From Rhinopomastus cyanomelas (taxonomy: Eukaryota > Chordata > Aves > Bucerotiformes > Rhinopomastidae), in NCBI GenBank assembly GCA_013400115.1, contig VXBP01008590.1:1-64000 (forward strand): DNA of 64,000 nt. Direction: 5' to 3'. The notes under the pieces were generated by a model, which searched no databases, was not told where the DNA came from, and saw only the letters and a program-made list of their open reading frames with translations. Made by a program: the position numbers and the translations under genes. Positions 23,335 through 32,530 of this stretch are shown piece by piece. Position 1 is the stretch's first letter. Every line of letters begins with the position of its first letter.

Positions 23335-23657
23335 AGCTGACCTTATCAATGTCCATAAATATCTAAAGGGTGGGTGTAAGGAGGATGGAGCCAGACTCTT
23401 CGCAGTTGTGCCCAATGACAGGACAAGGAGCAAGCCACAAGCTGCAACACAGTAAGTCTCATTTAGAAATAAGGAAAAAAGTGCAAGTCACAAAGCCCTG
23501 GAACAGGTTGCCCAGAGTCTCCTTCTCCAGAGATATTCAAATACCACCTGGATGCAGTCCTGTGTAATCTGCTGTAGGCAATCCTGCTTTAGTGCGGGGT
23601 TGGAGTAGATGATCTTTAGACATCCCTCACAACTCCCAATAATTCTATGTATCTGTA
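23335..23657 (+). mobile_element. CR1 LINE 3' fragment (sense), decayed
   Basis: ORF2 C-terminal region starting CTGACCTTATCAATGTCC, then CTGGAACAGGTTGCCCAGAG and GATGATCTTTAGACATCCC, ending AATAATTCTATGTATCTG. Small deletions in the ORF2 end mark it as older than the 24.9 kb copy. Confidence 0.85.
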
Positions 23658-24461
23658 AAGTTATTCCCTAACAGGAAAGAAATGACCAATGCAGAGTAGC
23701 AAATGAACAGTTTGGCTAGATGTTAGGAAAACTGCTGAGACATGCATGAACTCAACTATTAATAATGGGATAAATGGTTTCAGCTATAGGTAGCCATTCA
23801 AAGTTATTTGTTTCACTTGTAAGAACCTATAGTGACAGCTGTTGAGACCATATTGCTCAAGTAATTCTACAAATCTTTTATTCCAGAAGCGTCCTATACT
23901 TAACAGTGGGCAAATTTATTTTATAAGCAGTAATCAGGACAGAGACAGTACACTGCTCTTTCCTGTATGCACACACGCAGCTAGCTAGACACAGTGAAGC
24001 CTAGTGAAGTTTGCCAGCACCACCACACCTACTCTGCTTGTTATGGGCTTCAGTCTTAAAATCTGCCAGGTTGTTAGTTTCATGGCACTACATTTACTGG
24101 AAGCACAATAATTGGGGACATAATCTTCACTGTAGGAAATGTCAAAGGCACATTAAAAAAACAGGTTATGTACCACTAATATACAAAGCAACACAAACTG
24201 ATACACCTTGGTATAGTCTCAACCTTTTCTATTTTCTTAGTATTTTAAATATTGAGACTAGTAATAAAACTTAAAAACTTCTCCCCAGAAAATAGTAACA
24301 AACATTTTTAACTGACAAAGTGGGGAGCAAATGACACCCATTCAAACACACAAAGTTTTCCACAGCTGAAGAAACATTGTTTTCGACACCAGCAGTATGT
24401 CTTTCTACAGGAATAGTTCCAAATCTTGCTTGGGACAGCTGCACCTGTCTAGAAAAGGTCT
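23658..24461. other. Unique AT-rich sequence
   Basis: Nothing recognised beyond short open frames. Confidence 0.6.
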
Positions 24462-24563
24462 TTAATGTGAAAACTATGAAAAGTTAATGTGAAAACTATG
24501 TGAAAAGTTAAAACTATATGAAAAGTTAATGTGAAAAGTTAATGTGAAAACTATGAAAACTAT
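24462..24563. repeat. Short minisatellite, imperfect units
   Basis: About five imperfect copies built from TTAATGTGAAAACTATGAAAAG, with shorter variants, ending just before the pyrimidine tract of the candidate exon at 24587. Confidence 0.85.
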
Positions 24564-24586
24564 CTTTTCCTTTTTTTCCTCATTAG

Positions 24587-24709
24587 GATGCTAACCATTC
24601 ATTTCCACTTGAGATAACTGGAAGGACATATGAAGGTGTTGTTGAAACACATCTTTCAGAGCACAGAATCTACAAAGCAGATGACAACTTGAACTACCTT
24701 TTGAGCAAG
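24587..24709 (+). CDS. Candidate host-gene internal coding exon (unknown protein)
   Basis: Not recognised. Preceded by a long pyrimidine tract and CATTAG (24564-24586) and followed by the donor-like GCAAG/GTACTA. The 123 bases are an exact multiple of three. Frame 0 from the acceptor is open for all 41 codons, starting DANHSFPLEITG and ending NLNYLLSK, and both other frames stop within ten codons. The composition is mixed and protein-like, not low-complexity. The next good acceptor downstream in frame 0 is at 25423, giving a terminal exon with a stop, and the intron between would contain the CR1 at 24.9-25.3 kb. The exon is outside any CR1. A 41-codon open frame arises by chance fairly often, so confidence is limited. 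Confidence 0.35.
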
Positions 24710-24909
24710 GTACTATTCATTGCAAATACAGATTATAACTTACTTTCCTTTTCCCCCCTTTTTGATAAAAGGCAGTGTGAGGTTTGGTATATATTCATGA
24801 ATCTGTCACGCTAAGAACAAAGCCTATGTATTCCAACACAGAAAAAACACAAAAGACAAAGTTCAGACACTCCACTTTTATCTGCATTGTCCTCCGCTCT
24901 TCTCAGAGT

Positions 24910-25332
24910 TCTTCAGGTGGAGCACCTCCCTTATGAGGAGAGGCTGAGGGAGCTGGGTCTCTTCAGCTTGGAAAAGTGAAGACTGAGGGGTGACCTCATT
25001 AATGTTTATAAACATTTGAAGGGTGGGTGTCAGGAGGATGGAGTTGGGCTCTTCTCAGTGTCATCTAGCGATAGGACGAGGGGCAATGGTTGTAAGCTGG
25101 AACACAGGTTTCACATCAGTATGAGAAGGAACTTCTTCACAGTGTGGGTGACGGAGCACTGGAACAGGCTGCCCAGGGAGGTTGTGGAGTCTCCTTCACT
25201 GGAGACATTTAAGACCCAGCATGGATGTGTTCCTTTGTGACTTGGTCTAGGTGATCCTGCTGTGTCAGGGAGATTGGACTAGATGATCTTTAGAGGTCCC
25301 TTCCCATCCCTAATGATTCTATGATTCTGTGC
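24910..25332 (+). mobile_element. CR1 LINE 3' fragment (sense), well preserved
   Basis: ORF2 end and complete 3' UTR: LPYEERLRELGLFSLEK-like block near 24925-24985, NFFTVWVTEHWNRLPREV at about 25130-25185, then GTGACTTGGTCTAGGTGATC, GACTAGATGATCTTTAGAGG and the tail AATGATTCTATGATTCTGTG. One of the least diverged copies in the window, lying in the putative intron between the two candidate exons. Confidence 0.9.
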
Positions 25333-25422
25333 ATCCTACAGTAATCTGTTTATCAATCCTAAAAATGGAGCTGCAGGGAAGCAACCTTAAACCCATCTTA
25401 CTTTATTCTGCACATTCTGCAG

Positions 25423-25479
25423 AATGTCTCATATCTGCTTCGAAGCCTAGAAGCAGAGAAAGCAGGGGAAAGTGGCTGA
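25423..25479 (+). CDS. Candidate terminal coding exon (18 codons plus stop)
   Basis: An acceptor with a pyrimidine-rich run (CTTACTTTATTCTGCACATTCTGCAG) ends at 25422. Frame 0 then reads NVSYLLRSLEAEKAGESG and stops at TGA (25477-25479). This is phase-compatible with the candidate exon at 24587-24709, and joining them places NLNYLLSK before NVSYLLRSL, a plausible helical segment. ATTAAA motifs at about 25585-25592 could serve as a polyadenylation signal. Alternatively a donor-like GTG/GTAAGC at 25487-25493 could make this an internal exon in another frame. No family resemblance recognised. Confidence 0.25.
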   Translation, partial: NVSYLLRSLEAEKAGESG

Positions 25480-27049
25480 GCACAGTGGTAAGCCCACTTC
25501 CAATCTGTTTGTTTTACTGCTCCTAGTCAAGGTCTGAGCTTACTGAATGTCACAGACACTGGTTCTATCTTCTCTGGAAGAAAATTAAATTAAAAACCAT
25601 GAGTGCTATTTGACTGTTGATTTTCAATGCACAACTACAACTGTATGATTTCTTGTTTATTAACTTGCCCACCCAATCTACCTAACTTCAGAGACTCTCT
25701 CACAGCGTGTTCACAGCCAAGTGCAGTCTGAACTTGGTTAACTTCAGACTCTTCGAACTGTAGGGTGTTAAAAGCTGCACAAAGATCCCTGAAGTAATAC
25801 ACGACTGAACAGAAACAGCTTCCTATGTGTAGCTGCTCTGATCTCATAATCAACACTATAAAATTGGTTTTGAAGTGCCAGTGCACTCAGTTGGAGACAA
25901 ACAAAAATCATAACAAGTCCCTTCTCCTGAACAGTAACAGACATCCAAACCAATCCTTTCCATGACTGACTTATTCCTCCATTCCTCTTCTGAGATGACT
26001 AAAGGCAAATGACAAAACAGAAGCAAATAAAGGATACCTGAAGCCAAAGGAGACAGACTGGTTTACATACAAGCATCTTCACACACTTTTATCAACTGCT
26101 TGTATGTGTAAAGCTCACTGATGACTGTAAAAGTCACTGCTGTAAACACTGACTTCATTTCTTGACAGTGACAGATATGCTGAGAAAAACAGAGAGGAAT
26201 TAATTTTGCAAAATTCACAGTTTGACCACTGTACACAAGAAACGTGGAGAATGAAAATCCAACTTTGGAATCAAGTCATAGTTGATAGAAAAAAATGTTA
26301 TCTAGGACTCCCCAACCTCAATGCCACTTAAAGAACCAACAGGTAAGATGATCAAGAACATGTATCTATGTAGATACAACTCTATTAAATTAAACTTATT
26401 AAATAAATTGCCTTAGTTTGTTTTCCAAATGTAGACATATTTATATAAATTACTCTACCAGACAGTAACTCTTTTTGCTTAACAAAACTAAGTGAAACCC
26501 AGACTCAAAGCACTTGGGTTCTGTCACTGGCCTCAGGGTATGGGCATAGTGCAATACTGCTTATGGATTTTAGTTTAATGCATTCAGAATACAGAGCCAC
26601 TTAAATCTTATCATAAACACCCCTCTTTGGAGAACATGGCTAAAATAAAGGGTAGAAATTAATAAAGAAGAAGGTTACCATTCAACCACTGAGCCAGAAA
26701 AACTTCAACCGAGCGTTGGGAAACTTAAAGTTCACAAACAAGTCCCAAAGAATCTGGGGGTTTTCTGAGCTCTGTCTCTGCTTCTGAGTTGCACTGCACG
26801 TCAGACTGTGACGGTAACCTTTCACTATCCACAGGAACAACTCCGCTCCCTCACGTTGGGGCGGGGTTGTCTGTATGAAGGATGATTCACTTGCTCTCAT
26901 TCCATGGAACTGATGATTCATTCAATCGTCTCCAGATCATGTTAACACACTAAACACACACATGACGGAAGCAAAATTCAAGTTCTTTAACTTTGTGGAA
27001 ATGAAATATTTATTTTTCGACAGACAGCAAGGAAGAAGTCAAACATAAG
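25480..27049. other. Possible 3' UTR, then unique sequence up to the CpG island
   Basis: AT-rich to about 26750, then rising GC with a GC box (GGGGCGGGG, about 26859-26867). Minus-strand frames 25635-25886 and 25856-26047 are open for 83 and 63 codons. The latter starts MASGILYLLLFCHLPLVIS, which looks like a signal peptide, but nothing else supports it. Confidence 0.5.
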
Positions 27050-27110
27050 GAGCGGGACAAGCGCAGGTTACGCCGCTGCTCAGCGGCGAGCTCCTGGGAA
27101 ACACCCAACC

Positions 27111-27116
27111 CACGTG
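27111..27116. promoter_or_regulatory. Canonical E-box CACGTG
   Basis: Palindromic CACGTG within the left shoulder of the CpG island. USF, MYC and CLOCK-BMAL1 bind this sequence. Occupancy cannot be inferred from sequence. Confidence 0.5.
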
Positions 27117-27280
27117 TAAGACGGGCTGCCGTAGGCACCGGCGGGCTGCGCTCCGCACCGTGCCCGGTCCGGGGCTGCTTCCACCGCTCCGATACCCGAT
27201 GCGGGAAAGAGGCGGACCAGTGTCGTCCCCTCCCCGCCCGCGACACAACGCACTTGTGCCTCTCCTCCTCCGGTGACATC

Positions 27281-27288
27281 TTACGTAA
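27281..27288. promoter_or_regulatory. D-box / PAR-bZIP palindrome TTACGTAA
   Basis: A perfect TTACGTAA with the flanks C and T that match the DBP/TEF/HLF and NFIL3 consensus. It lies 165 bp from the E-box. Confidence 0.5.
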
Positions 27289-27731
27289 TAAGCCAAGCTA
27301 ATCGCGACGGACGCGAGCCAAACTGCCACGGACCATTAGCCAGGGATAATTCCCTGCAGGAAGCAGCACCTTGGACCGCAAACTGCCCCTCGCTTATCGG
27401 CCGCCCCACCGCTTTGCTAGAAAAATCCCCGCCGGACTGGAAGCGGCTCCGGCAGCCGTGGAGCGACCGTCACCGCGCTGCGCTGCGCGCGTCCCCCCGA
27501 ACAGCCACGAGCCTCTGCCCAGCGCGCTGCACCGCTCCCCCCCCGCCAGCGGCGAACTGGAGGAGAAAGTTACTCGCCCCTGCCAGGCGTGGCCCAACGC
27601 CCCGCCGCAGCACCGTTCGGAAGCAATGTCACGTTCAACAACTTGTTATGACACATGATCCCCCCATCCCCGCCCGCATCTACGCATCCGGCGGCCCCCG
27701 CCCGCCAGACGGCACAGCGGGGCCCCCTTAC

Positions 27732-27960
27732 CTTCCCGTCGGGAGGCCGCGGGGACCCGCGGGCCGAATGCGGGAGCGGGTGCGTGTAGCAGCGCGGGCG
27801 GCGCCGGCTGGGCGGGCGCGGGGGGAGGGGAGGGCAGTCGAGCGGCGGGAGCGCGCGCCTCGCCGGGAGTTGCTGGCGGGCGGCGGGGGCGGCTGCGGGG
27901 CGGCGCGGGAGCAGCGCGGGGGGCGGGGGAGTTTTCCGGGTCTTGTTTACGCATCGCCGC
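27732..27960 (-). other. Candidate first exon on the minus strand ending at a strong donor
   Basis: On the minus strand …GACGGGAAG/GTAAGG is a near-consensus splice donor; the exon's last base is 27732 and the intron starts at 27731. The CCAAT box at 27990-27994 and the GC boxes lie upstream, so transcription could start around 27900-27960. One ATG (27954-27952, context GGCGGCG before it) would give 74 codons to the donor, starting MRKQDPENSPAPR and then almost purely Pro/Ala/Arg. That may be coding or just GC-rich 5' UTR. I do not recognise the product, and the 5' end is a guess. Confidence 0.45.
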
Positions 27961-28154
27961 CCCGCTAGGGGTACGTTCTGCACTCTGTGATTGGGCACAA
28001 ACTGGGGCACAGCCCGGCGCGGGCGCGACTGTCCCGGCGACACTCGGCCTCCGGTGGGCTTCCCGCTGGACTCTGCCACGGCAGTGGCACAGGCCACAGT
28101 AACACCCCAAAGCTCCGGCAGCTCCAGTCGCCCTACTGCTGCCGCCGTCGCCTC

Positions 28155-28198
28155 TGCGCATGCCCCGCACTTGGCGGGGGATTGAGACGCGCATGCGC
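28155..28198. promoter_or_regulatory. Two NRF1-type sites
   Basis: TGCGCATGCC at 28155-28164 and the perfect palindrome GCGCATGCGC at 28189-28198, spaced 34 bp start to start. NRF1 binds this consensus in CpG-island and bidirectional promoters. The sites lie between the two candidate first exons. Confidence 0.6.
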
Positions 28199-28412
28199 AC
28201 AGCGGTCGCGCGTGCGTAGCGAAGCGGTGAGGCCGGCGCCCAGACGCTGCCAGGTGCCAGCCCCTCCCACTTGAGGCCGGTGGTGGAGCCGTCGAGCGGT
28301 GATTCTGTTTCCACGCTTTCTCTGATCGCGGGGAGGACGTGACTCCGTAGGGAGCGGCGGGTCTGTCCACGTTGGGCCGCGGCACCGCTCCCTTGCGTTG
28401 CTTTACAGGCGT

Positions 28413-28419
28413 TATATAA
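28413..28419 (+). promoter_or_regulatory. TATA-like element
   Basis: TATATAA on the plus strand inside the island, about 180 bases before the plus-strand donor, placing a possible start site near 28445. Isolated TATA-like strings occur by chance, so this is weak. Confidence 0.35.
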
Positions 28420-28444
28420 TGGGGGCTCGGTCCCACGCCGCTGT

Positions 28445-28595
28445 GGGTCCTTGATAAAGCCTCCCCTTCCATAGTGTGGAGGGGCTGCCTCCGGGCTGCT
28501 TAACCCTACCCGGGAAGTGGATTTTCTCCCTCTGACCCTTGCTCTGTAACTAGAGCGGCCGGGCAGAAGCACCGGCTCTGCTCCGCTCCTGGCAG
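28445..28595 (+). other. Candidate non-coding first exon on the plus strand
   Basis: Bounded on the left by the position expected for a start about 30 bases after the TATA-like element and on the right by the donor CTGGCAG/GTGCGT (GT at 28596-28597). No ATG occurs inside, so it would be 5' UTR. No downstream exon could be matched to it with confidence. Confidence 0.3.
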
Positions 28596-28890
28596 GTGCG
28601 TCCCGTCCTGCCCCGCCCAGCTTCCCCTTGGTGACAGGAGTAGGACAACCAGCCAGGGTGCAGGAGGAGTTTGCCCAGTTCTGATTGTCCTCGCACATCG
28701 GGCCACGGAAATTTCAGAGGCCGGGTAGTGCGCGGGCACGGCAGACGTGCCGGTTCGGTAACGGAGCCGGGGCAGAACCAAAACGTCTCGTTACTCTCTA
28801 AAAAAGAATGGCGAAGGGCCGCCCAGCGGTGGGCGTTTGCTCCTTCGTCGATTTCTGCCCCGCTATTGCGACTCACACCTGATTCGTGGT

Positions 28891-30204
28891 AATTTCCAGT
28901 GGAAGAAATAACTTTAACCAAAGAACGAGAGCGTAATGCAATTGTATTCGCTCATTCTGATTAAGCAGCTCCTCACCGTTCCTTGTACTCCCATCCCACA
29001 GTCAACAACTGCAGTAAATACAATAGCAAAATGCGTGCTGTGAGAGCTCTCTGCATTAGGAGTCCCCAGCCTGAGCTCCTAGTATGCACCACAGGAATGT
29101 CCCCAACTCATTTTCAGATGAATAAGCTTCTCAATCAGGTTTTCCCAAGATATAATAGTGAAGTGCTCAATTTCCTCGTGCTGGTAACAGAATCAATATT
29201 CCCTGTAACCTGTTTCTTGTTGCCTCTTGCATGAAGTTTGGGATAAGGCCACTTGCTACAAGCATTTAGTGCAAGCCAGTAGAGCAGCTGGCCAGCAGTC
29301 AGGACTGCTCATGCTGAGCATTCACCTGCAACTTAGCATCTTCCATGACTTCTACCTTCAGTCTGACATGGAAGGTAGGAGAGCAGTTTTGAAGTGTTCA
29401 CTTTAATCCATCCATGATGCTTTCCAAATAAAATAGCATTTAACAGACTTTTATATAAGAGTTCTTTTGTTCTTACTTAGAACTTTTTCCTTTTTAACCT
29501 CTTCAGGTCTCCCTGAAAGCACCTACTGGGATATCTGAGTTTAAGAAGCTTTAGCATCACATTTATTTACAGATTTATATGCACTGTCAGTAGTTGGATA
29601 TTCTGAGGCTTTGCTGGTCAGGCTTGTGTTGATCTTGACTGCCAGGTCAGCTGTTGGTTACAACTGGCTTGCGATAACCAGCCAGACTTGTGATATTAGA
29701 GCAGTGCATTCAATTCCTTTGCATTTAAACTCAATGGTGGGCATACAATGCACAGAGATTAAAAGAAACTTCACTGAAAATAAACTGTGGTGTCTATACT
29801 TTAAGCCATTGCATCAGACTCACAAAAAACTCCAAATTGTTTTAACTGGGGTCCTACCCTTGAAAGTTGACGGGCTTGGGGGGGGGGAAGGGGTACTGGG
29901 TGGGAGGTTGGTAAGCAAACCTTCTGACCATAAGTTTTTTTATTTGCAGAAAATAATAAAAGAATTTCTTGATCATCAAAAACAGTCTGGAAAGTAATGG
30001 TCATTAAGGTCTTTTGTTTTTATGAAAAAGGATGGAAGGAGAACAAATTCCCTCCTACACGTGAAAGTACTTGACACTCATTGATTTTGCTGGAAAACCA
30101 CTCTTGCCTTAAAACTTCTGAGGGTTACCTGGTTTTTGGGACGCATGATAGTACTGAAGTGTAACATCTACAAAGAGGGTTGTTGGTGAGGAAAGACTGA
30201 TGTT
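28891..30204. other. Unique sequence right of the CpG island
   Basis: No gene or repeat family recognised. Contains a 10-base G run at 29878-29887. A 128-codon plus frame (29611-29997) crosses the G run and shows no family resemblance. Confidence 0.6.
29878..29887 (+). repeat. Poly-G tract (10)
   Basis: Uninterrupted run of ten G on the plus strand. Confidence 0.9.
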
Positions 30205-31380
30205 TGTCATAGGTTGAGTCTGGGCTGACCATGAGACAAAAAATATTATGAACCCCTCTCCTTCCCTAAAATAAAGTGAATAAGGGAGGGAGACATACTG
30301 GTTGGAAAAGAAAACTACAACAGTTTAAATGGAAAAAAATATATAGAAAACCAATACCAAATCAAACATTCCTGCTCGCAATTACATCATCATCACCACT
30401 GACCGATGCAGATGCTGGGGAAACCCCAGACTACACTCAGTCACAGAGAGGAACTGAATGTAGGAGTTGGAATCTTAAGTGCATGGATTGGGACCAAAGG
30501 CAGAACAGAGTTCTCCTTGGACATCAGCTATTGAAGAAGAGACTGAAGAGATCAGAGAGAAGAGGGCAAGAGGAAAGACCTTTGTGGTCCCTCAGCTTTA
30601 TACCAAATATGGCATACGTGGAATGGAACACCTTGTTGGTCAATGTAGGGTCACCTATCCTGTACAATCTTTCCTACAGCTGTTTTGGGGTCTCGCTGCA
30701 CTCCCAACATAACACAAGGGATTTAGCAGTGAACTTGTTGTCCATAGAAGCAAGTCTAAGCAAGGGTCTCTCTGCACAGGGCCTGGAGAATAAATCTTAT
30801 GAGGGAAGACTGAAAAGACTGAAAGAGCTGGGGCTCTTTAGTTTGAGTAAGAAGAGGCTGAGAGGAGACCTCATCACTGTCTACAACTACCTGAAAGGAT
30901 GTTGTGAGGTTTGTGGTGATCTCTTCTCACAAGCAATTAGGGACAGAACAAGAGGGAATGGGGCCAAGTTACAACAGGGTATGTTTAGACTTGATGTTAG
31001 GAAAATATTTTTCACAGGAGGGGTGGTCTGGCACTGGAATAGGCTTTCCAAGGGAGGTGGTTGAGTCACCATTCCTAGATGTATTTATAGATCATTTGGA
31101 TGAGGTGTTGAGGGATATGGTTTAGGGTGAACTTGTAAGGTAGAGTAGATGGTTGGACTTGATGATCCCAAGGGTCTTTACCAACCAGAGTGATTCTATG
31201 ATATCAACTCTTGGTAGTAACTGTAAACACCAAGTGTTAACGCTTGCAGAAACAGACGCTGACTGCAAAAAACCACTGTTAACTGCAGAAAATGCAGTTA
31301 TGTAGGAAACACTGAGCTGAAAAGTAAAATTGCTGAACAGAATTATTTCCTCCACTGGAGCCACAGAAAGACCTGTATCA
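30205..31380 (-). mobile_element. Second ERVL-type LTR, interrupted by a CR1
   Basis: Homologous by eye to the solo LTR at 5228-5694, in the same orientation. Shared blocks include TTGAGTCTGGGCTGACC against TTGAAGCTGGGCTGGCC at the left, GTGGAATGGAACACC against GTGGAATGGAATACA in the middle, and TTGGTAGTAACTG against TTGGTAGCAACTG at the right. LTR sequence runs 30205 to about 30762, resumes at about 31200 and ends near 31380. It carries an extra internal segment (about 30370-30600) absent from the 5.2 kb copy. No clear target duplication remains, and no internal retroviral genes are present. Confidence 0.7.
30763..31203 (+). mobile_element. CR1 LINE 3' fragment inserted in the LTR (sense)
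   Basis: ORF2 C-terminus with KSYEGRLKRLKELGLFSLS, VYNYLKGCCEV and FRLDVRKIFFTGGVVWHWNR, then the 3' UTR with GGTTGGACTTGATGATCCC and the tail GTGATTCTATGATA. The 262-codon open frame 30276-31064 is a chance fusion of LTR sequence with this CR1 ORF2 end. It belongs to the older CR1 lineage also seen at 10.8 kb. Confidence 0.9.
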
Positions 31381-31561
31381 GAAGTTATTCAATGTATTGT
31401 TACAAGCAGGAAATGCACCTTCCAGCGATGTGGCAGGACAGAGATCAGAGCAGACAAGGTTTCTTTATTAAGGCAGTAAGGAAGGTATACAATAAACCTT
31501 ATGTGAAACATTTCAGTACTAAGACTGTTATCTCACCGAACGTTCTGTGTCTACTTACATG
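31381..31561. other. Short unique spacer
   Basis: Nothing recognised. Confidence 0.5.
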
Positions 31562-31700
31562 ATCACAGAATCACAGAATGGTAGGGGTTGGAAGGGATCA
31601 TCTACTCCACCCCCTCATGCTACAGCAGGTTCACCTTGAGCAGGTTGAAGTGGATCATGTCCAGGAGGGTTTTGAATATCTCCTGAGAAGATGACGAGTT
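31562..31700 (-). mobile_element. CR1 LINE 3'-end fragment (antisense)
   Basis: GATCACAGAATCACAGAATGG, GGGGTTGGAAGGGATCATCT, then GGTTTTGAATATCTCC (end of ORF2). About 140 bp, strongly 5'-truncated. Confidence 0.85.
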
Positions 31701-32477
31701 TCCCCTTTCAAGGTTTTCTTCATAGCCAAAAGGGCCACAGGTTTAAATATAAATACATATATATAATACTTATAAATTTAGATGAAAGCTTATCTTCTCT
31801 CATGCTTTATTGGCTCCTAGAAGACACCAAAATAGAAACAGAGTAATACAGCACAAGAGGCTTGCTGTAAGGTCTAAATCTATTCAGTAGCTGTGAAAAC
31901 CCCAACTACAGATTCCATTTTTATTTTATATCTTAAATGATAGAGAATTGTTAGGGTAAACAGCTTTTACTGTTTCACAGCAGACATTGCACAGAGGAGA
32001 AAAAGTTGCCTGGCTCAAAACTCAGTTTTCTAATTGCATTTCTTTCTCTTCCTGTGCTGATTTTATTTCTAGTTGAGAAATCTTCAACTACTCTCTGGGG
32101 TTTTCTTCTGGATCCCAAGCTATTTTGTTTCCTTAGGATGCTGGCTTCCATGCACAGTCAGTTAAATGTTATTAGAGCAACAGTCTCTTCTGATGATGCA
32201 TCTTTGGAGAACTGGCATGAATATGTGCACTGTAAAATAAGTGGTTGAGTAATTATCTTTTAAAACTAAAAATTAGCAAAGTTGAAGTGTTTAACTTGTT
32301 TGCTATATATAGGGTTGTAGGTTAACTTACAAGTCAGCTTCTGCCTGTCCGATAAGTCCGCATAATTTTCACTGAAGGATAAGCCATAACTTTTTCGTTT
32401 GCATTTATCTTTCAGATCCCTGGTTCTCAACTTCTTACTTAAGTGTCAGCAGGTGCCCCCCTGCTACCTCCTAAGGA
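31701..32477. other. Unique AT-rich sequence
   Basis: No repeat or gene recognised. 80-codon plus frame at 32006-32248 without family resemblance. Confidence 0.6.
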
Positions 32478-32530
32478 ATATCACAGAATCACAGAACATT
32501 AGGGATTGAAAGGGACCTCAAAAGATCCCC
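32478..32530 (-). mobile_element. CR1 tail remnant (antisense, about 50 bp)
   Basis: ATCACAGAATCACAGAACAT followed by GGGATTGAAAGGGACCTC and GATCCCCAG. Only the extreme CR1 3' end is left. Confidence 0.8.

Larger units (their letters stand above)
27050..28890. promoter_or_regulatory. CpG island, probable bidirectional promoter
   Basis: About 1.8 kb of very GC-rich, CpG-dense sequence in an otherwise CpG-poor window, densest at 27380-28360. It contains GC boxes (GGGGCGGGG around 27918-27929), an ETS-like CCGGAA on the minus strand near 27935, an inverted CCAAT (27990-27994), two NRF1 motifs, an E2F-like TTGGCGGGG near 28171, an E-box (27111) and a D-box (27281). Outward-facing splice donors lie on the minus strand at 27731 and the plus strand at 28596, and a TATA-like element at 28413. 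This is the layout expected for two divergent first exons. Very long open frames across the island on both strands are CpG-island artefacts. Confidence 0.8.

Noticed and set aside
25856..26047. Minus-strand frame with a signal-peptide-like start
   Set aside because: A hydrophobic first 20 residues alone is weak evidence. The frame ends after 63 codons with no donor of quality and no recognisable domain.
27273..28698. Open frames of 231 (+), 300 (-) and 350 (-) codons across the CpG island
   Set aside because: Long frames on both strands and in several registers arise because stop codons are AT-rich and the island is GC-rich. Translations are low-complexity Pro/Arg/Ala with no domain. Only the short piece ending at the 27732 donor is kept as a candidate first exon.
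30276..31064. 262-codon open frame as a host gene
   Set aside because: It is a read-through of LTR sequence into the ORF2 end of an inserted CR1. The second half is unmistakably CR1.
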